Shown piece by piece: positions 7,440-16,971 of a stretch of 39,133 nucleotides of DNA; the first letter of the stretch is position 1, and every line of letters begins with the position of its first letter. The stretch is from contig DATAYA010000200.1 of NCBI GenBank assembly GCA_036272815.1, forward strand, positions 1 through 39,133, read 5' to 3'. Source of the DNA: DATAYA01 sp036272815. Its GTDB lineage: Bacteria; Pseudomonadota; Alphaproteobacteria; Acetobacterales; Acetobacteraceae. The notes below the pieces were generated by a model that saw nothing but the letters and a program-made list of their open reading frames with translations, ran no database searches and was not told the origin of the DNA. A program made the position numbers and the translations under genes.

Positions 7440-10400
7440 TCAGTAATTGAACTGGTAGCTCAGTCCGACGCTGTTGCCGCCCGGCCCCGAGCCGGCCGTG
7501 CTGTTCAGCTTCAGCCCGCGCCAGAGGTCGACCTGCACCTCCGCCTGCGTGCCGGCGCTGTTCGGGCCGCCAGTGCCCTGCTTGGCGCCCACGAATACGC
7601 CGCGCGAGACATACGTGCCTCCCTCGACCGAGGGGCCGGCGCCAGTCGCGGTGCCGCCGGTCACGTTGAGCCGGTCGAGGCCCAGGCCGCTGCGGATGGA
7701 GCTGAGCGGGTCGGTGACCGAAGAGCTCGCACCGCTCAGCGAGGCCAGCGCCTGCGCGATCTGGGCGTACTGGAACGGCCCGAGATTCTTCACCGACTGG
7801 CCGAAAAGCAGGTGCGCCAGCACCTCGTCCTGCGGCAGCTGCGGCGACGAGGTGAGCTTGAAGGTGGGCGCGTCGGCATAGCCGCCGATGATGATGGAGG
7901 CGGTGACGTTGCCCTGCGCGCTGTCGGCCTGGAAGTCGAGCGCCGGGTCGATCTTGTGGGCGAGCCCGGTGCCGGTGAAGGTGATCCGGCCGCGGCTGAA
8001 GTTGAGCGTCGTGCCGGCCAGGCTGAATGTGCCGTATCGCAGCGAGAAGCCGCCGCTGATCTGCGGTGCCGTCGCGGTGCCCCCGACATGCAGCCGGCCG
8101 CTCAGTTCGGCGTCGAGCCCGTGGCCGCGCACGAACACCTGTCCGGGCGCATCCAGCGTCAGGTCGAGCGCGATCGGCGGCGCGGGGGTTGGCGGCGGCG
8201 GCGGCTTCTGGCCGACGAAGCGCACGTCGAGCGTCGGCACCGAGCCGCCGAGCTTGTTCGGGATGTTGATCGTCGCCCGCAGCACCCGGATCGTGCCGCC
8301 GAGCGAGAGCGCGCCGGTTGCATGCCCATGCACCGCGAGCTGCGCGTCGAGATCGGCGGTCAGCAGGTCGGAGACGAGCGGCCGCGCCCGATGCGCGGTG
8401 ATCGTGAGATCGACCGGGATGCCCGGCGCCAGCGCGCCCACCGTGCCCGCGATCGCAATGGTGCCGGGGCCGGCGCGCGCGGTCAGCGAGGCGATCCGCA
8501 GCGTCGTCCCGCTGGCCAGGAGCCGCCCGGAAATCGCGGTCAGGTGGGCGCCTTGCACGTAGTCCTGGAACTCGCCGCCCGCGAGCGTCGCACCGCCCGA
8601 GAGCGCGGGCGCCGCAAGCGTGCCGCCCGCAAGCACATCGAGCGTCACGACGCCGCGCGCCTGCCGGCCGGAGGGGGTCAGGAACGGGTCGGTCAGCGCG
8701 AGGTCGATCCGCCCCGTCATGTGCAGGTCGACCGCCCCGCCGGCCATCAGCGGCACCGGTCCGGCGATCGCGAGGTGGCTCGCTCCGGCATCGAGATGCG
8801 CATCGAGCCGCGCCGTGGTGCCCGTCAGCGCCAGCGTCGCCCGCAGCCGTGCCGGCGGCATTCCGCCCGCTGGCCCCGAGAGCAGCCGTAGACCGCTTGC
8901 GGTCAGCGTCACGGTTCCGGTCGGCCGCGCGGTCGTGCCGCCCAGCCGCGCCGTCGCATCAATCATTCCGGCGGCGGCGAACGTCGGCGCGAAGGGTTTC
9001 ACGAGCGTCGGCGTGAGGCCGCGCGCGGTGGCGGTCAGCGCCAGCGTCGGACTGATCCGCCCCTCGAGATCGATCACCGCTGCGCCCAGGCCGATGCGCA
9101 GCCGATCGACCGCCATGCCGGGAGCGAGCGCGATCCGCGCCGGCGCCAGCAGCCGTGCCGCCTCGCCGTGCCAGTCGGCGAGCAGGCGTTGCAGCGTGAC
9201 CTGCCGGGTCGTCGCGTCCACCCGTGCGGCACCCGAGATGCGCGCCGGCTCACCCGCCAGCCCGGTCAGGTTCGCGGCCAACGTCACGCCGAGCGCATCC
9301 TGCGGACCGCTGACCGAGACCTTCGCCGACCCGCCGATCTTGCCGGCGGCGATCCTGGATGCCGTCAGGTCCGCGCTCACCATCGGATGCGTCGTCGGAT
9401 CGGTGATGCGCGCGGCGAGGTCGATCCGTCCGACCCGACCCGCCGGCACGCCGGCGCCGTTTGCATGAAGGTGCAGCGTCGCCGCCTGCGCGGTCAGGTT
9501 CGCATCGGCCTGGAGGCTGCCGGCAAGGTTCTGGCCGACGAAGGGGGCGAGGTCGGCGAGCCGCGACATGCGCAGCTTGACCGCGCCCGTCGGCAGCGTG
9601 GCACCCTTGGCCATCGCGAAGGCGCCGGACACGTCTGCACTCTTCCAGGTCGCCCGCGTGATCGCCGCGTGCAGCGTGCCGTCGGCCGCCCGCCTGACCG
9701 CCGCATCGACCGCGAGCGGCGCGCCGGCGAGGCTGCCGCGCGCGGTGATCTGCCCGGTCGGCGCGCCCGGCAGGCCCTGCGCGCGCAGCGTGGCGCTGAT
9801 CGGCCCGCGCGGCACGCCGGGCGCGCCGACCGCGCCGGACAGGTCCGCTGCCACCGTCAGGTCGCCGTGCCGCCCGCGCACCGTGCCCTTCGCGGCAAGG
9901 TCGCCGGTCAGGCTCGGCGCCAGGGCCGCGAGGTCGGGCAGGCTGGCGTCATAGGCAAGGTCGAGCGCGCCGTCGTTGTCGCGTCCATGCGCGTCGAGCC
10001 GGACGTTTGCGCCTGCGATCGAGAGAGAGGTGAGGTCGAAAATCTGCCCGTCGAGCTTTGCCGCCACATGATAGGTCGTGTCCCGCCCGAGCAGCGCCGG
10101 CGCCGGCGCCGGGCCGGAGAGCACGGCCAGATTTCCGTCGATCGTGGCCGTGGTGACGCTGTCGGCAGTCGCCGCCCGCAGCGTCAGCGCGGTGCGCCCG
10201 TGCAGATCGACCCCGCCGATCGCCGCGAACGGGGCGAGGTCGGGCAGCGTGAGCGCCGCCTGCACGGAGAGCGCGCCGCCGGTCTCGGCCGTGCCCGCCA
10301 TCCGCAGCAGCGGATGGGCCAGCGCGAAGGCGACTGGCCGGTCCGGCCGGTCGAGCCGTAGCTGCGCCTGGAACAGCAGTGGCGCGGCCCCGAGCAGGCC

Positions 10401-11441
10401 CGCCTGTGGGCCCGGCAGGCGCAGGCCGTCGAGGATCGCGCGCAGCGCCACCGCCCCGCGATTGCCGGAGAGATCGGCCACGATCGTGCCCACGGTCCCG
10501 CCGCCCGCGTGCAGGCCGAACACGCGCAACTGCCCGGTCGCGTCAGGCCGCGCGAAGACGCCGCTCACATGCGCGTCGAGCCCGACCGCCTGCCACGAGA
10601 GGTCGGGCCGCGGCGCCATCGCGGGCGCCGTTGCCGCGATGTCGAGATCGGCCCGGTTGGCCGCGAGATCGACGGTCCCGTGCCCGTCCGCGTGCAACGG
10701 CCCGGCCGCGAGGTCAAAGCGCGTGGCGAGCGCGCTGCGTGGGCCGTCGACGTTTGCAGAGAGTGCCAGCGCCCCGAGATCTGGCAGGCCCGATGCGGTC
10801 GCGACCAGCCCGTGCGCCGGCTCCTGTGCCGTCAGCCGCGCCGCGATCCGCGCCGCATCGATCCGTCCGGCGACGCGATAGTCTCCCGGCATGTCGAGCC
10901 GGGTTATCGCGATCGCGCCGCTGCCGGTGGTCAGTGTGTCGAGCGTCAGGTGCCCGGAGACCGCGAGGGCCGCCACCGTGCCCACGACCGGCGGATCAAG
11001 CTCCAGCCGGTTGATCGCGAGCCGTTGCACCACGACCCGCAGCGGCAGCGTGAAGCTCGATTTCCGCGCCGCCGCTCCGTTGCCCGGCGTGGCGGAGACC
11101 GGCAGCCGCAGCACATGGATGCCGTCCGCGGTCAGGCTCCTGGCCGCGACCTCGCGCGATAGCAGCCGCAGTGGCGACCAGACGAGCCGCAGGTTCTCGG
11201 CCACCGCATACAGGCCGCGCGCATCGCGCAGCTCCACACGACGAATGCGCACGTCGGTCGGGAATGTCCCTCCAATGCCCTGCGCCACCACGGTCCCGCC
11301 GGTCAGCCGCGCGACCAGTGCGGAAATCTCCGCCCGGCCCGGCGCGGTATTGGCCGCCAGCAGCACGAGGGCCACCAGCAGCACCGGCACCGCGACCAGC
11401 GCACCCGCGACCCAGAGGGCTATCTTTCCTGCGCGCCGCAT
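7440..11441 (-). CDS. tamB: TamB, inner-membrane-anchored translocation/assembly protein
   Basis: A 1333-residue AsmA/TamB-like protein. A single N-terminal membrane anchor (about residues 8-31) is followed by a very long repetitive beta-rich periplasmic domain with many LxLxGxV-like stretches. The C-terminal TamB (DUF490) domain shows ISGGFSLRYGTFSLAGTTLNFSRGRITFTG-like spacing, and the protein ends in YQFNY. TamB bridges the periplasm and works with TamA in envelope biogenesis, including autotransporter insertion and, in recent work on this superfamily, phospholipid transport. I place the start at ATG 11439-11441, which shares its first base with the TGA of tamA (TGATG). A TTG one codon upstream is also possible. 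Length is normal for the family. Confidence 0.93.
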   Translation of the reverse strand: MRRAGKIALWVAGALVAVPVLLVALVLLAANTAPGRAEISALVARLTGGTVVAQGIGGTFPTDVRIRRVELRDARGLYAVAENLRLVWSPLRLLSREVAARSLTADGIHVLRLPVSATPGNGAAARKSSFTLPLRVVVQRLAINRLELDPPVVGTVAALAVSGHLTLDTLTTGSGAIAITRLDMPGDYRVAGRIDAARIAARLTAQEPAHGLVATASGLPDLGALALSANVDGPRSALATRFDLAAGPLHADGHGTVDLAANRADLDIAATAPAMAPRPDLSWQAVGLDAHVSGVFARPDATGQLRVFGLHAGGGTVGTIVADLSGNRGAVALRAILDGLRLPGPQAGLLGAAPLLFQAQLRLDRPDRPVAFALAHPLLRMAGTAETGGALSVQAALTLPDLAPFAAIGGVDLHGRTALTLRAATADSVTTATIDGNLAVLSGPAPAPALLGRDTTYHVAAKLDGQIFDLTSLSIAGANVRLDAHGRDNDGALDLAYDASLPDLAALAPSLTGDLAAKGTVRGRHGDLTVAADLSGAVGAPGVPRGPISATLRAQGLPGAPTGQITARGSLAGAPLAVDAAVRRAADGTLHAAITRATWKSADVSGAFAMAKGATLPTGAVKLRMSRLADLAPFVGQNLAGSLQADANLTAQAATLHLHANGAGVPAGRVGRIDLAARITDPTTHPMVSADLTASRIAAGKIGGSAKVSVSGPQDALGVTLAANLTGLAGEPARISGAARVDATTRQVTLQRLLADWHGEAARLLAPARIALAPGMAVDRLRIGLGAAVIDLEGRISPTLALTATARGLTPTLVKPFAPTFAAAGMIDATARLGGTTARPTGTVTLTASGLRLLSGPAGGMPPARLRATLALTGTTARLDAHLDAGASHLAIAGPVPLMAGGAVDLHMTGRIDLALTDPFLTPSGRQARGVVTLDVLAGGTLAAPALSGGATLAGGEFQDYVQGAHLTAISGRLLASGTTLRIASLTARAGPGTIAIAGTVGALAPGIPVDLTITAHRARPLVSDLLTADLDAQLAVHGHATGALSLGGTIRVLRATINIPNKLGGSVPTLDVRFVGQKPPPPPTPAPPIALDLTLDAPGQVFVRGHGLDAELSGRLHVGGTATAPQISGGFSLRYGTFSLAGTTLNFSRGRITFTGTGLAHKIDPALDFQADSAQGNVTASIIIGGYADAPTFKLTSSPQLPQDEVLAHLLFGQSVKNLGPFQYAQIAQALASLSGASSSVTDPLSSIRSGLGLDRLNVTGGTATGAGPSVEGGTYVSRGVFVGAKQGTGGPNSAGTQAEVQVDLWRGLKLNSTAGSGPGGNSVGLSYQFNY

Positions 11442-13345
11442 CAAAACGCCTGCCCAAGCCCGATGTAGATATCGTACTTGTCGCCGCCGGGCTCGCGATT
11501 GACCGGCACCGCGAAGTCGAGCCGGATCGGTCCGAACGATGTATAGTAGCGCACGCCGACCCCGGTGCCGACCCGGGGCGTGCCGGTGAACGGTGCGCTG
11601 CTGGTGCTGACCTGGCCGGCGTCGACGAATGCGACCGCCCCGAAGCTCTTGAAGAAACGCTGCCGGAACTCGACCGTCCCGGCATCGAGCGAGAGCCCGC
11701 CCACCGGGTTGTTGTCCGCGAAGCGCGGCCCGACCGACTGGTAGCGGAAGCCGCGCACGGTGTCGCTGCCGCCGGCATAGAAGCGCTTGTCGGGCGGCAC
11801 GGCGGCGAGCGTCGCGCCCTGCGCCGTGCCGATGGTGCCGCGCAGGGCCAGGACGCTGCGGCCCGGGGCGCCGAAATTGAAATAGGTCGACGCCGTGGCC
11901 TCGATCAGCGCGAAGCCGCCGGCACGCGGGCTGCTCGTGGTGCCGGGAACGATGTTGCCGGAGCTGGTGTTGACCGGGAAGGCAACGGTCGGCGTTACGA
12001 ACATGCTGGCGCGGATACCCCTCGTCGGGTTGAGCAGATTATCGGTGCTGTCGTAGCGCAGATCGAGCGGCAGGCCGACCAGGCCGTAATGGTTGACCAC
12101 ATCCTGCTGGAGGATACGCTCGACCTCGCCCGCCTCGCCGACGCTCGCGGTCCAGTGCGGCGAGAGCGTGCGGCTGACGGTGATCGCTTGTGTTGCCGCG
12201 CGGCGTTCATAGGCCTGCAGGTTCTCGTCGATCGCGCCGAGCAGGACGTCGAGAGTCTGGTCGCGGCGCAGGAAGGCCGGCTTGATGAACTCGGCGGTGA
12301 TGGCGAATCCCGGCGAGCGGCTGGAGGAGCCGCCGAGTTGCGTGTTCTCGGCCGTCAGGATGAGCTGCTCCGCATTGCCGAACAGGTTGCGGTCCTTCCA
12401 CGAGACGGAGCCCTGGAAGCCGACGTCGGTCGCGTAGGCGCCGCCGATCGTGACCGCGTGCTTCTTCGCCTCGGTCACCTGGAAGGTGATCGGCAGCGTG
12501 CCGCCCGGACCGAGCGCCGGCGGGGCCATCGCCGCGACCGAAGAAAAGACGCCGAGGCTTTCGAGGCTGACCCGCGCCTTCGCGATCGCCGCCGGATCGA
12601 AACGCTGCCCGGCGTGGACCGTCAGCATCCGGTTGACGACACCGGGATTGACCGTCTTGAGACCCGCGACCCCGACCGGCCCTATGGTCACCACATGCCC
12701 GGCGGTGACGGGATAGGTCACGTCGAGCGTCCGCGTCGCGCGGTCGGCCAGCGCCTCGGGCGTCCCGACCTTCGCGAGCGCATAGCCGTCCTTCTGCAAC
12801 TGCGACAGCAGCCGGCCCCGCGCCGCCAGCACGTCGGCCGCGACCGCCGGGGCGCCCGGCGCCAGCGGCGCGAGCTGCGCCCGCACATCCTTTGGCACGG
12901 TACCCGCGATCGTGATGTGGCGCAGGTGATAGAGCGGTCCGCGGTGGATGGTGACCAGGACGGGCACGCTCTGCCCTTTCGGCACCGCCTCCAGAAGGCC
13001 GGGGAGCGCCGGGTCGTCGGTCGCATGGCCGTCGATGCGCACGCTGGCGTGGCCGTCGTAGTAGCCGAAGCCGCCGAGTGCCGCTTCGAGCTGGGTCACG
13101 TCCTGCCGCGCGCGGGTGATGAGCGCGAACGGGGGCACCGGCGCCTTCTTGCGCAGCGCGACGAGCTGCGAGCTGCCGGACAGCGCCGCGTCGAGCGCCG
13201 CATTGCCGGTCTTGGCGATCGTGACGGTGTAAGGTTGCGGATCGGCAGCCCTGGTTGGTGGCGTATCGGTCAGCGCCACCGCGAGAACGGCGAGGGCGAG
13301 CAGGCCGGCGGCGCCGGGGCGAGGGGGACGGAACCGCAGGGCCAT
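11441..13345 (-). CDS. tamA: TamA, Omp85-family outer-membrane protein
   Basis: A 634-residue protein with a signal peptide (hydrophobic about 13-26, likely cut after the Ala near 33). Periplasmic POTRA-like domains cover about 40-275, including GFGYYDGHASVRIDG and GPLYHLRHITIAGTV. An Omp85/bacterial surface antigen barrel covers about 295-634. The barrel shows KDRNLFGNAEQLILT, the VRGFRYQSVGPR region (the conserved VRGF motif of strand 6 loops) and GTGVGVRYYTSFGPIRLDFAVP. The chain ends with Phe, the usual beta-signal for barrel insertion. It pairs with TamB by a one-base stop/start overlap. The start is ATG at 13343-13345; a divergent 132-base spacer separates it from the acyltransferase gene. 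Confidence 0.94.
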   Translation of the reverse strand: MALRFRPPRPGAAGLLALAVLAVALTDTPPTRAADPQPYTVTIAKTGNAALDAALSGSSQLVALRKKAPVPPFALITRARQDVTQLEAALGGFGYYDGHASVRIDGHATDDPALPGLLEAVPKGQSVPVLVTIHRGPLYHLRHITIAGTVPKDVRAQLAPLAPGAPAVAADVLAARGRLLSQLQKDGYALAKVGTPEALADRATRTLDVTYPVTAGHVVTIGPVGVAGLKTVNPGVVNRMLTVHAGQRFDPAAIAKARVSLESLGVFSSVAAMAPPALGPGGTLPITFQVTEAKKHAVTIGGAYATDVGFQGSVSWKDRNLFGNAEQLILTAENTQLGGSSSRSPGFAITAEFIKPAFLRRDQTLDVLLGAIDENLQAYERRAATQAITVSRTLSPHWTASVGEAGEVERILQQDVVNHYGLVGLPLDLRYDSTDNLLNPTRGIRASMFVTPTVAFPVNTSSGNIVPGTTSSPRAGGFALIEATASTYFNFGAPGRSVLALRGTIGTAQGATLAAVPPDKRFYAGGSDTVRGFRYQSVGPRFADNNPVGGLSLDAGTVEFRQRFFKSFGAVAFVDAGQVSTSSAPFTGTPRVGTGVGVRYYTSFGPIRLDFAVPVNREPGGDKYDIYIGLGQAF

Positions 13346-13477
13346 ACGCCATGCTAACTCAGCCCCGGGGTATTAGGGATGCGGGCGTTAAGGATGCCGG
13401 CTTCAGTTGCTCCGGGTCGCGGAACGGTCATCAGGCCATCATTGAGGCGTCGCAATGGCGGGACTATTGCAGGGGCC

Positions 13478-14437
13478 ATGCAAGACCAGCCCCGCCACAT
13501 GCTTGGGCGCCCGGCCTCGCTCCTAACGGAGCAGAGCTCGCGGCTGACGGAGTCGCCGCCACTCGGCGCCGCGCCCCGCGGCTGGGCACTGTTGCGGCCG
13601 TTGCGGGCGGCGCGGCGGCTGCTCTTGGTCGTACTCTGGACACTGGTGGCGAGCGTGGTCCAGGCGACGCTGCTGGCGCTGCCCGGCTCCGGGAAGGTGT
13701 GGTTCGCTCGGCTCTACTGGCGGGTGACGCGGCGGCTGATCGGGGTGCGGCTGCACGTGATTGGCGAGGTGGCCGGGCCGCGCGACGGCCGGTCCGTGGT
13801 CTATGCGTGCAACCACTCCTCCTGGCTTGACATCCCGGCGCTCGGCGGCGTGCTGCCCGGCTGCTTCGTCTCCAAGGACGACATCGCCGCCTGGCCGGTG
13901 ATCGGCACCGTCGCGCGCCTCGGCCGCACCGTCTTCGTCAGCCGCCGCGCCACGAGCACCGGGCGGGAGCGCGACGACATGCTCAGCCGCCTCGCCGCCG
14001 GCGACAATCTGGTCCTGTTCCCCGAGGGCACCAGCTCCGACGGCGCGCGCGTGCTGCCGTTCCGTACCTCGTTCTTCGCGATCGCCGAGGGCGAACGGCC
14101 GCCGATCATCCAGCCGGTCTCGATCGTCTATGACCGGCTCGCGGGCCTGCCCGCCGGCCGCGCCAGCCGCGCGGTGTTCTCCTGGTACGGCGATATGGAG
14201 CTCGCCCCGCATGCCTGGCGGCTGATGCAGTGGCGGGGGATGAGCGGGACCGTGCTGCTGCACGCGCCGCTCGACCCGCGCGATTTCGGCTCCCGCAAGC
14301 CTGTGGCGCAGGCGGCGTGGCAAGCGGTGGCGGACGGCGCGAGCGCGCTGCGACAGAACCGCCCGGCGCAGCCCGCGCCCGCCCACCCGGTCGAGGCGGC
14401 GACGCCGGCGCCGGCCGAGTCGGCCGTGTTTGCTTGA
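13478..14437 (+). CDS. 1-acyl-glycerol-3-phosphate acyltransferase (PlsC family)
   Basis: The protein transfers an acyl chain to a lysophospholipid, most likely lysophosphatidate, at the inner membrane. Starting at ATG 13478, with AGGGG just upstream, it has 319 residues. A hydrophobic helix at about 46-70 anchors it. The acyltransferase motifs are NHSSWLD (catalytic H113 and D118, the HX4D motif) and LFPEGTSS (181-187). The C-terminal 40 residues are Ala/Pro-rich. It precedes miaB on the same strand by 130 bases; plsC-like genes next to miaB-phoH-ybeY are common in alphaproteobacteria. An ornithine-lipid or other lyso-lipid acyltransferase (OlsA-like) remains possible. Confidence 0.9.
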   Translation: MQDQPRHMLGRPASLLTEQSSRLTESPPLGAAPRGWALLRPLRAARRLLLVVLWTLVASVVQATLLALPGSGKVWFARLYWRVTRRLIGVRLHVIGEVAGPRDGRSVVYACNHSSWLDIPALGGVLPGCFVSKDDIAAWPVIGTVARLGRTVFVSRRATSTGRERDDMLSRLAAGDNLVLFPEGTSSDGARVLPFRTSFFAIAEGERPPIIQPVSIVYDRLAGLPAGRASRAVFSWYGDMELAPHAWRLMQWRGMSGTVLLHAPLDPRDFGSRKPVAQAAWQAVADGASALRQNRPAQPAPAHPVEAATPAPAESAVFA

Positions 14438-14550
14438 CAGGAGGGGCCGCCATCCCGCCACGATGCGGCGCAGGAGGACATGCTTCGGCCTTGACCCGAT
14501 CCGAGCCGCTTCGCATAGCCGGCGCGCGCCGCCGGAACCCGCCGGCCGGC

Positions 14551-14557
14551 AAGGAGA
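14551..14557 (+). promoter_or_regulatory. Ribosome-binding site fixing a TTG start for miaB
   Basis: AAGGAGA lies 10 bases before TTG 14568, the first start in frame that leaves a normal MiaB N-terminus. It is the clearest Shine-Dalgarno sequence in this stretch. Confidence 0.7.
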
Positions 14558-14567
14558 CGCGCCGCCG

Positions 14568-15947
14568 TTGAACCCCTCCACGCCGCCCCTGCGCCGCCTG
14601 CACGTCATCACCTGGGGCTGCCAGATGAACGTGTACGACAGCGCCAGGATGGCCGACCTGCTGGCTCCGCTCGGCTACGCGGCCGCCGCCGGGCCCGAGG
14701 ATGCCGATATGGTCATCCTCAACACCTGCCACATCCGCGACCGTGCCTCCGAGAAGGTCTTTTCCGAACTCGGCCGTCTGCGCGTCCTGAAGGCCGCGCG
14801 GGCCCGCGCGGGCGGACGGATGATCCTCGCCGTCGCCGGTTGCGTGGCGCAGGCCGAGGGGGCGGAGATCATCGCCCGCGCGCCCTTCGTCGATGTCGTG
14901 CTCGGGCCGCAGAGCTACCACCGGCTGCCCGAGCTGGTGGCGCGCGCGAGCCGGGCGGCCGGGGCGGTGATCGACACCGAGTTCCCCGCCGAGGCCAAAT
15001 TCGATTTCCTGCCGCCGCCCGTGCATTCTGGGCCGACCGCGTTCCTGACCATCCAGGAAGGCTGTGACAAATTCTGCTCGTTCTGCGTCGTGCCCTATAC
15101 CCGCGGCGCCGAGGCGAGCCGTCCGGCCGCCGCCGTGATTGCCGAGGCGCGACATCTGGTGGCACTCGGCGCGCGCGAGATCACGCTGCTGGGGCAGAAC
15201 GTCAACGCCTGGGCGGGTGCGGCGCCCGCCGGCGGCGGGACGTGGGGCCTCGCCTGCCTGCTGGAGGCGCTGGCCGGGCTGCCGGGGCTGGTACGGCTGC
15301 GCTTCACGACGTCGCACCCGCGCGACATGGACGAGCGGCTGATCGCGGCGCATCGTGACATCCCGGCGGTGATGCCGTTCCTGCATCTGCCGGTGCAGTC
15401 GGGCTCGGACCGGGTGCTGGCGGTGATGAACCGCCGCCACAGCACCGGCGACTATCTTCGGGTGATCGACCGCCTGCGTTCGGCGCGGCCCGACATCGCC
15501 CTCTCGTCGGACTTCATCGTGGGCCATCCGGGCGAGACGGCAGAGGATTTCGCGGCGACCTTGGCACTGGTGCGCGCGGTCGGCTTCGCGCAGGCCTACA
15601 GCTTCAAGTATTCGCCCCGCCCCGGCACGCCCGCTGCCGCCGCGCCGGGCGTCGTGCCCGAGCCGGAGAAGGACGCCCGGCTCGCCGAGTTGCAGGCGCT
15701 GCTGCGCGCGCAGCAGGCCGCCTTCGCCGCCGATTGCGTGGACCGCGTGCTGCCGGTGCTGCTGACCGGGGCCGGACGCCATCCGGGACAGCTCGCTGGC
15801 CGCTCGCCCTATCTCCAGCCGGTGCATCTGGAAGCGCCCGCACACCTGATCGGCACCGAAGCGATGGTGAAGATCGCCGCCGCCCACCCCAATTCCCTCT
15901 CGGGAACCCTCGTCCCAACCCCAGCCACGGAGCGAGCCTGCGCTTGA
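14568..15947 (+). CDS. miaB: tRNA-2-methylthio-N6-dimethylallyladenosine synthase
   Basis: MiaB is a radical-SAM methylthiotransferase that adds the 2-methylthio group to i6A37 in tRNAs reading UNN codons. The 459-residue protein has the N-terminal UPF0004 domain with three cluster cysteines, C18 (WGCQMN), C54 (NTCHIRD) and C92 (AGCVAQ). The radical-SAM CxxxCxxC is at C166, C170 and C173 (GCDKFCSFC). YTRG and HLPVQSGSDRVL follow, with a C-terminal TRAM domain. The start is TTG at 14568, supported by a strong ribosome-binding site. The stop overlaps the TTG start of phoH by four bases. Confidence 0.95.
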   Translation: MNPSTPPLRRLHVITWGCQMNVYDSARMADLLAPLGYAAAAGPEDADMVILNTCHIRDRASEKVFSELGRLRVLKAARARAGGRMILAVAGCVAQAEGAEIIARAPFVDVVLGPQSYHRLPELVARASRAAGAVIDTEFPAEAKFDFLPPPVHSGPTAFLTIQEGCDKFCSFCVVPYTRGAEASRPAAAVIAEARHLVALGAREITLLGQNVNAWAGAAPAGGGTWGLACLLEALAGLPGLVRLRFTTSHPRDMDERLIAAHRDIPAVMPFLHLPVQSGSDRVLAVMNRRHSTGDYLRVIDRLRSARPDIALSSDFIVGHPGETAEDFAATLALVRAVGFAQAYSFKYSPRPGTPAAAAPGVVPEPEKDARLAELQALLRAQQAAFAADCVDRVLPVLLTGAGRHPGQLAGRSPYLQPVHLEAPAHLIGTEAMVKIAAAHPNSLSGTLVPTPATERACA

Positions 15948-16966
15948 CCCACCTCTCCCCCGCCGCCGCCGGGAAGCCGGTGACCCTCCACTTCCAGGAC
16001 CACGCGCTGATGCCGTTTCTGCTCGGTGATCACGACCGCCACCTCGCCCGCATCGAGCAGGCGATGGGCGTGCGGCTGTCGTGCCGCGGCAACCGCATCG
16101 CGATCGCCGGCGACCCGGCTCGGGTGGAGGCGGCGCAGACCGCGCTCGCATCCCTCTATCGCAGGCTCGAACGCGGCGAGGGCGTGGGTGCGGGCGAGGT
16201 GGAGGCGGCGATCCGGCTGTCGGACACCGACGGCGACCCGCGCCTGCCGCTCTCGGATTTGCCGGCGATCCGCACCCGGCGCGGTGCGGTCGGCCCGCGC
16301 TCGCCCGGCCAGGCGGCCTATATCGAGACGCTGGCGCGCGACGAGATGGTGTTCGGCGTCGGCCCGGCCGGTACCGGCAAGACCTTCCTCGCCGTCGCCC
16401 AGGCGGTCGCGATGCTGCAATCCGGCCGCGTCGACCGGATCGTGCTGTCGCGGCCGGCGGTCGAGGCGGGCGAGCGGCTCGGCTTCCTGCCCGGCGACAT
16501 GAAGGAGAAGGTGGATCCGTATCTCCGCCCGCTCTACGACGCGCTGCACGACATGCTGCCGGCCGATCAGGTCGCCAAGCGCCTCGCCTCCGGCGAGATC
16601 GAGGTCGCGCCGCTCGCCTTCATGCGCGGCCGCACGCTGGCGCACGCCTATGCGATCCTCGATGAGGCGCAGAACACGACGGCGGTGCAGATGAAGATGT
16701 TCCTCACCCGCATGGGCGAGGGCACGCGCATGGTGGTGACCGGCGACCTGAGCCAGATTGATCTTCCGTCGGGCACGCGCAGCGGCCTCCATGACGCGCT
16801 GGAGACGCTGGAGGGGATGCCGGGGATCGGCGTCGTCCGCTTCGACAAGCGCGACGTGGTGCGTCACCCGCTGGTGGCCCGCATCGTCGATGCCTATGAG
16901 CAGCGCGAGGCGGCACGGCAGGAGCGCGGCCGCGGCGCGGCCGCGGCGAAGGGGCGTGGGCAGTAG
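15944..16966 (+). CDS. phoH: PhoH family ATPase
   Basis: A 340-residue cytoplasmic P-loop ATPase of the PhoH/PhoL type. Walker A is GPAGTGKT at 140-147. Downstream come VLSRPAVEAGERLGFLPGD and the Walker B YAILDEAQN, then the MVVTGDLSQIDLP motif. The N-terminal 110 residues form a KH-like region. In the family the protein is an ATPase/probable RNA helicase associated with ybeY in RNA metabolism. The start is TTG 15944 in a TTGA overlap with the miaB stop, preceded by CGGAGCG. A longer frame upstream only shadows miaB. An Arg/Gly/Ala-rich tail ends the protein. Confidence 0.93.
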   Translation: MTHLSPAAAGKPVTLHFQDHALMPFLLGDHDRHLARIEQAMGVRLSCRGNRIAIAGDPARVEAAQTALASLYRRLERGEGVGAGEVEAAIRLSDTDGDPRLPLSDLPAIRTRRGAVGPRSPGQAAYIETLARDEMVFGVGPAGTGKTFLAVAQAVAMLQSGRVDRIVLSRPAVEAGERLGFLPGDMKEKVDPYLRPLYDALHDMLPADQVAKRLASGEIEVAPLAFMRGRTLAHAYAILDEAQNTTAVQMKMFLTRMGEGTRMVVTGDLSQIDLPSGTRSGLHDALETLEGMPGIGVVRFDKRDVVRHPLVARIVDAYEQREAARQERGRGAAAAKGRGQ

Positions 16967-16971
16967 GGGGC

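Noticed and set aside
11171..13357. 728-codon plus-strand open frame opposite tamA
   Set aside because: It is Arg/Asp/Gly-rich with no domain, and lies antisense to a clear Omp85 protein; a GC-rich shadow frame.
14106..16151. 681-codon minus-strand open frame opposite plsC, miaB and phoH
   Set aside because: Low-complexity Arg/Gly/Pro-rich product antisense to three well-supported genes.
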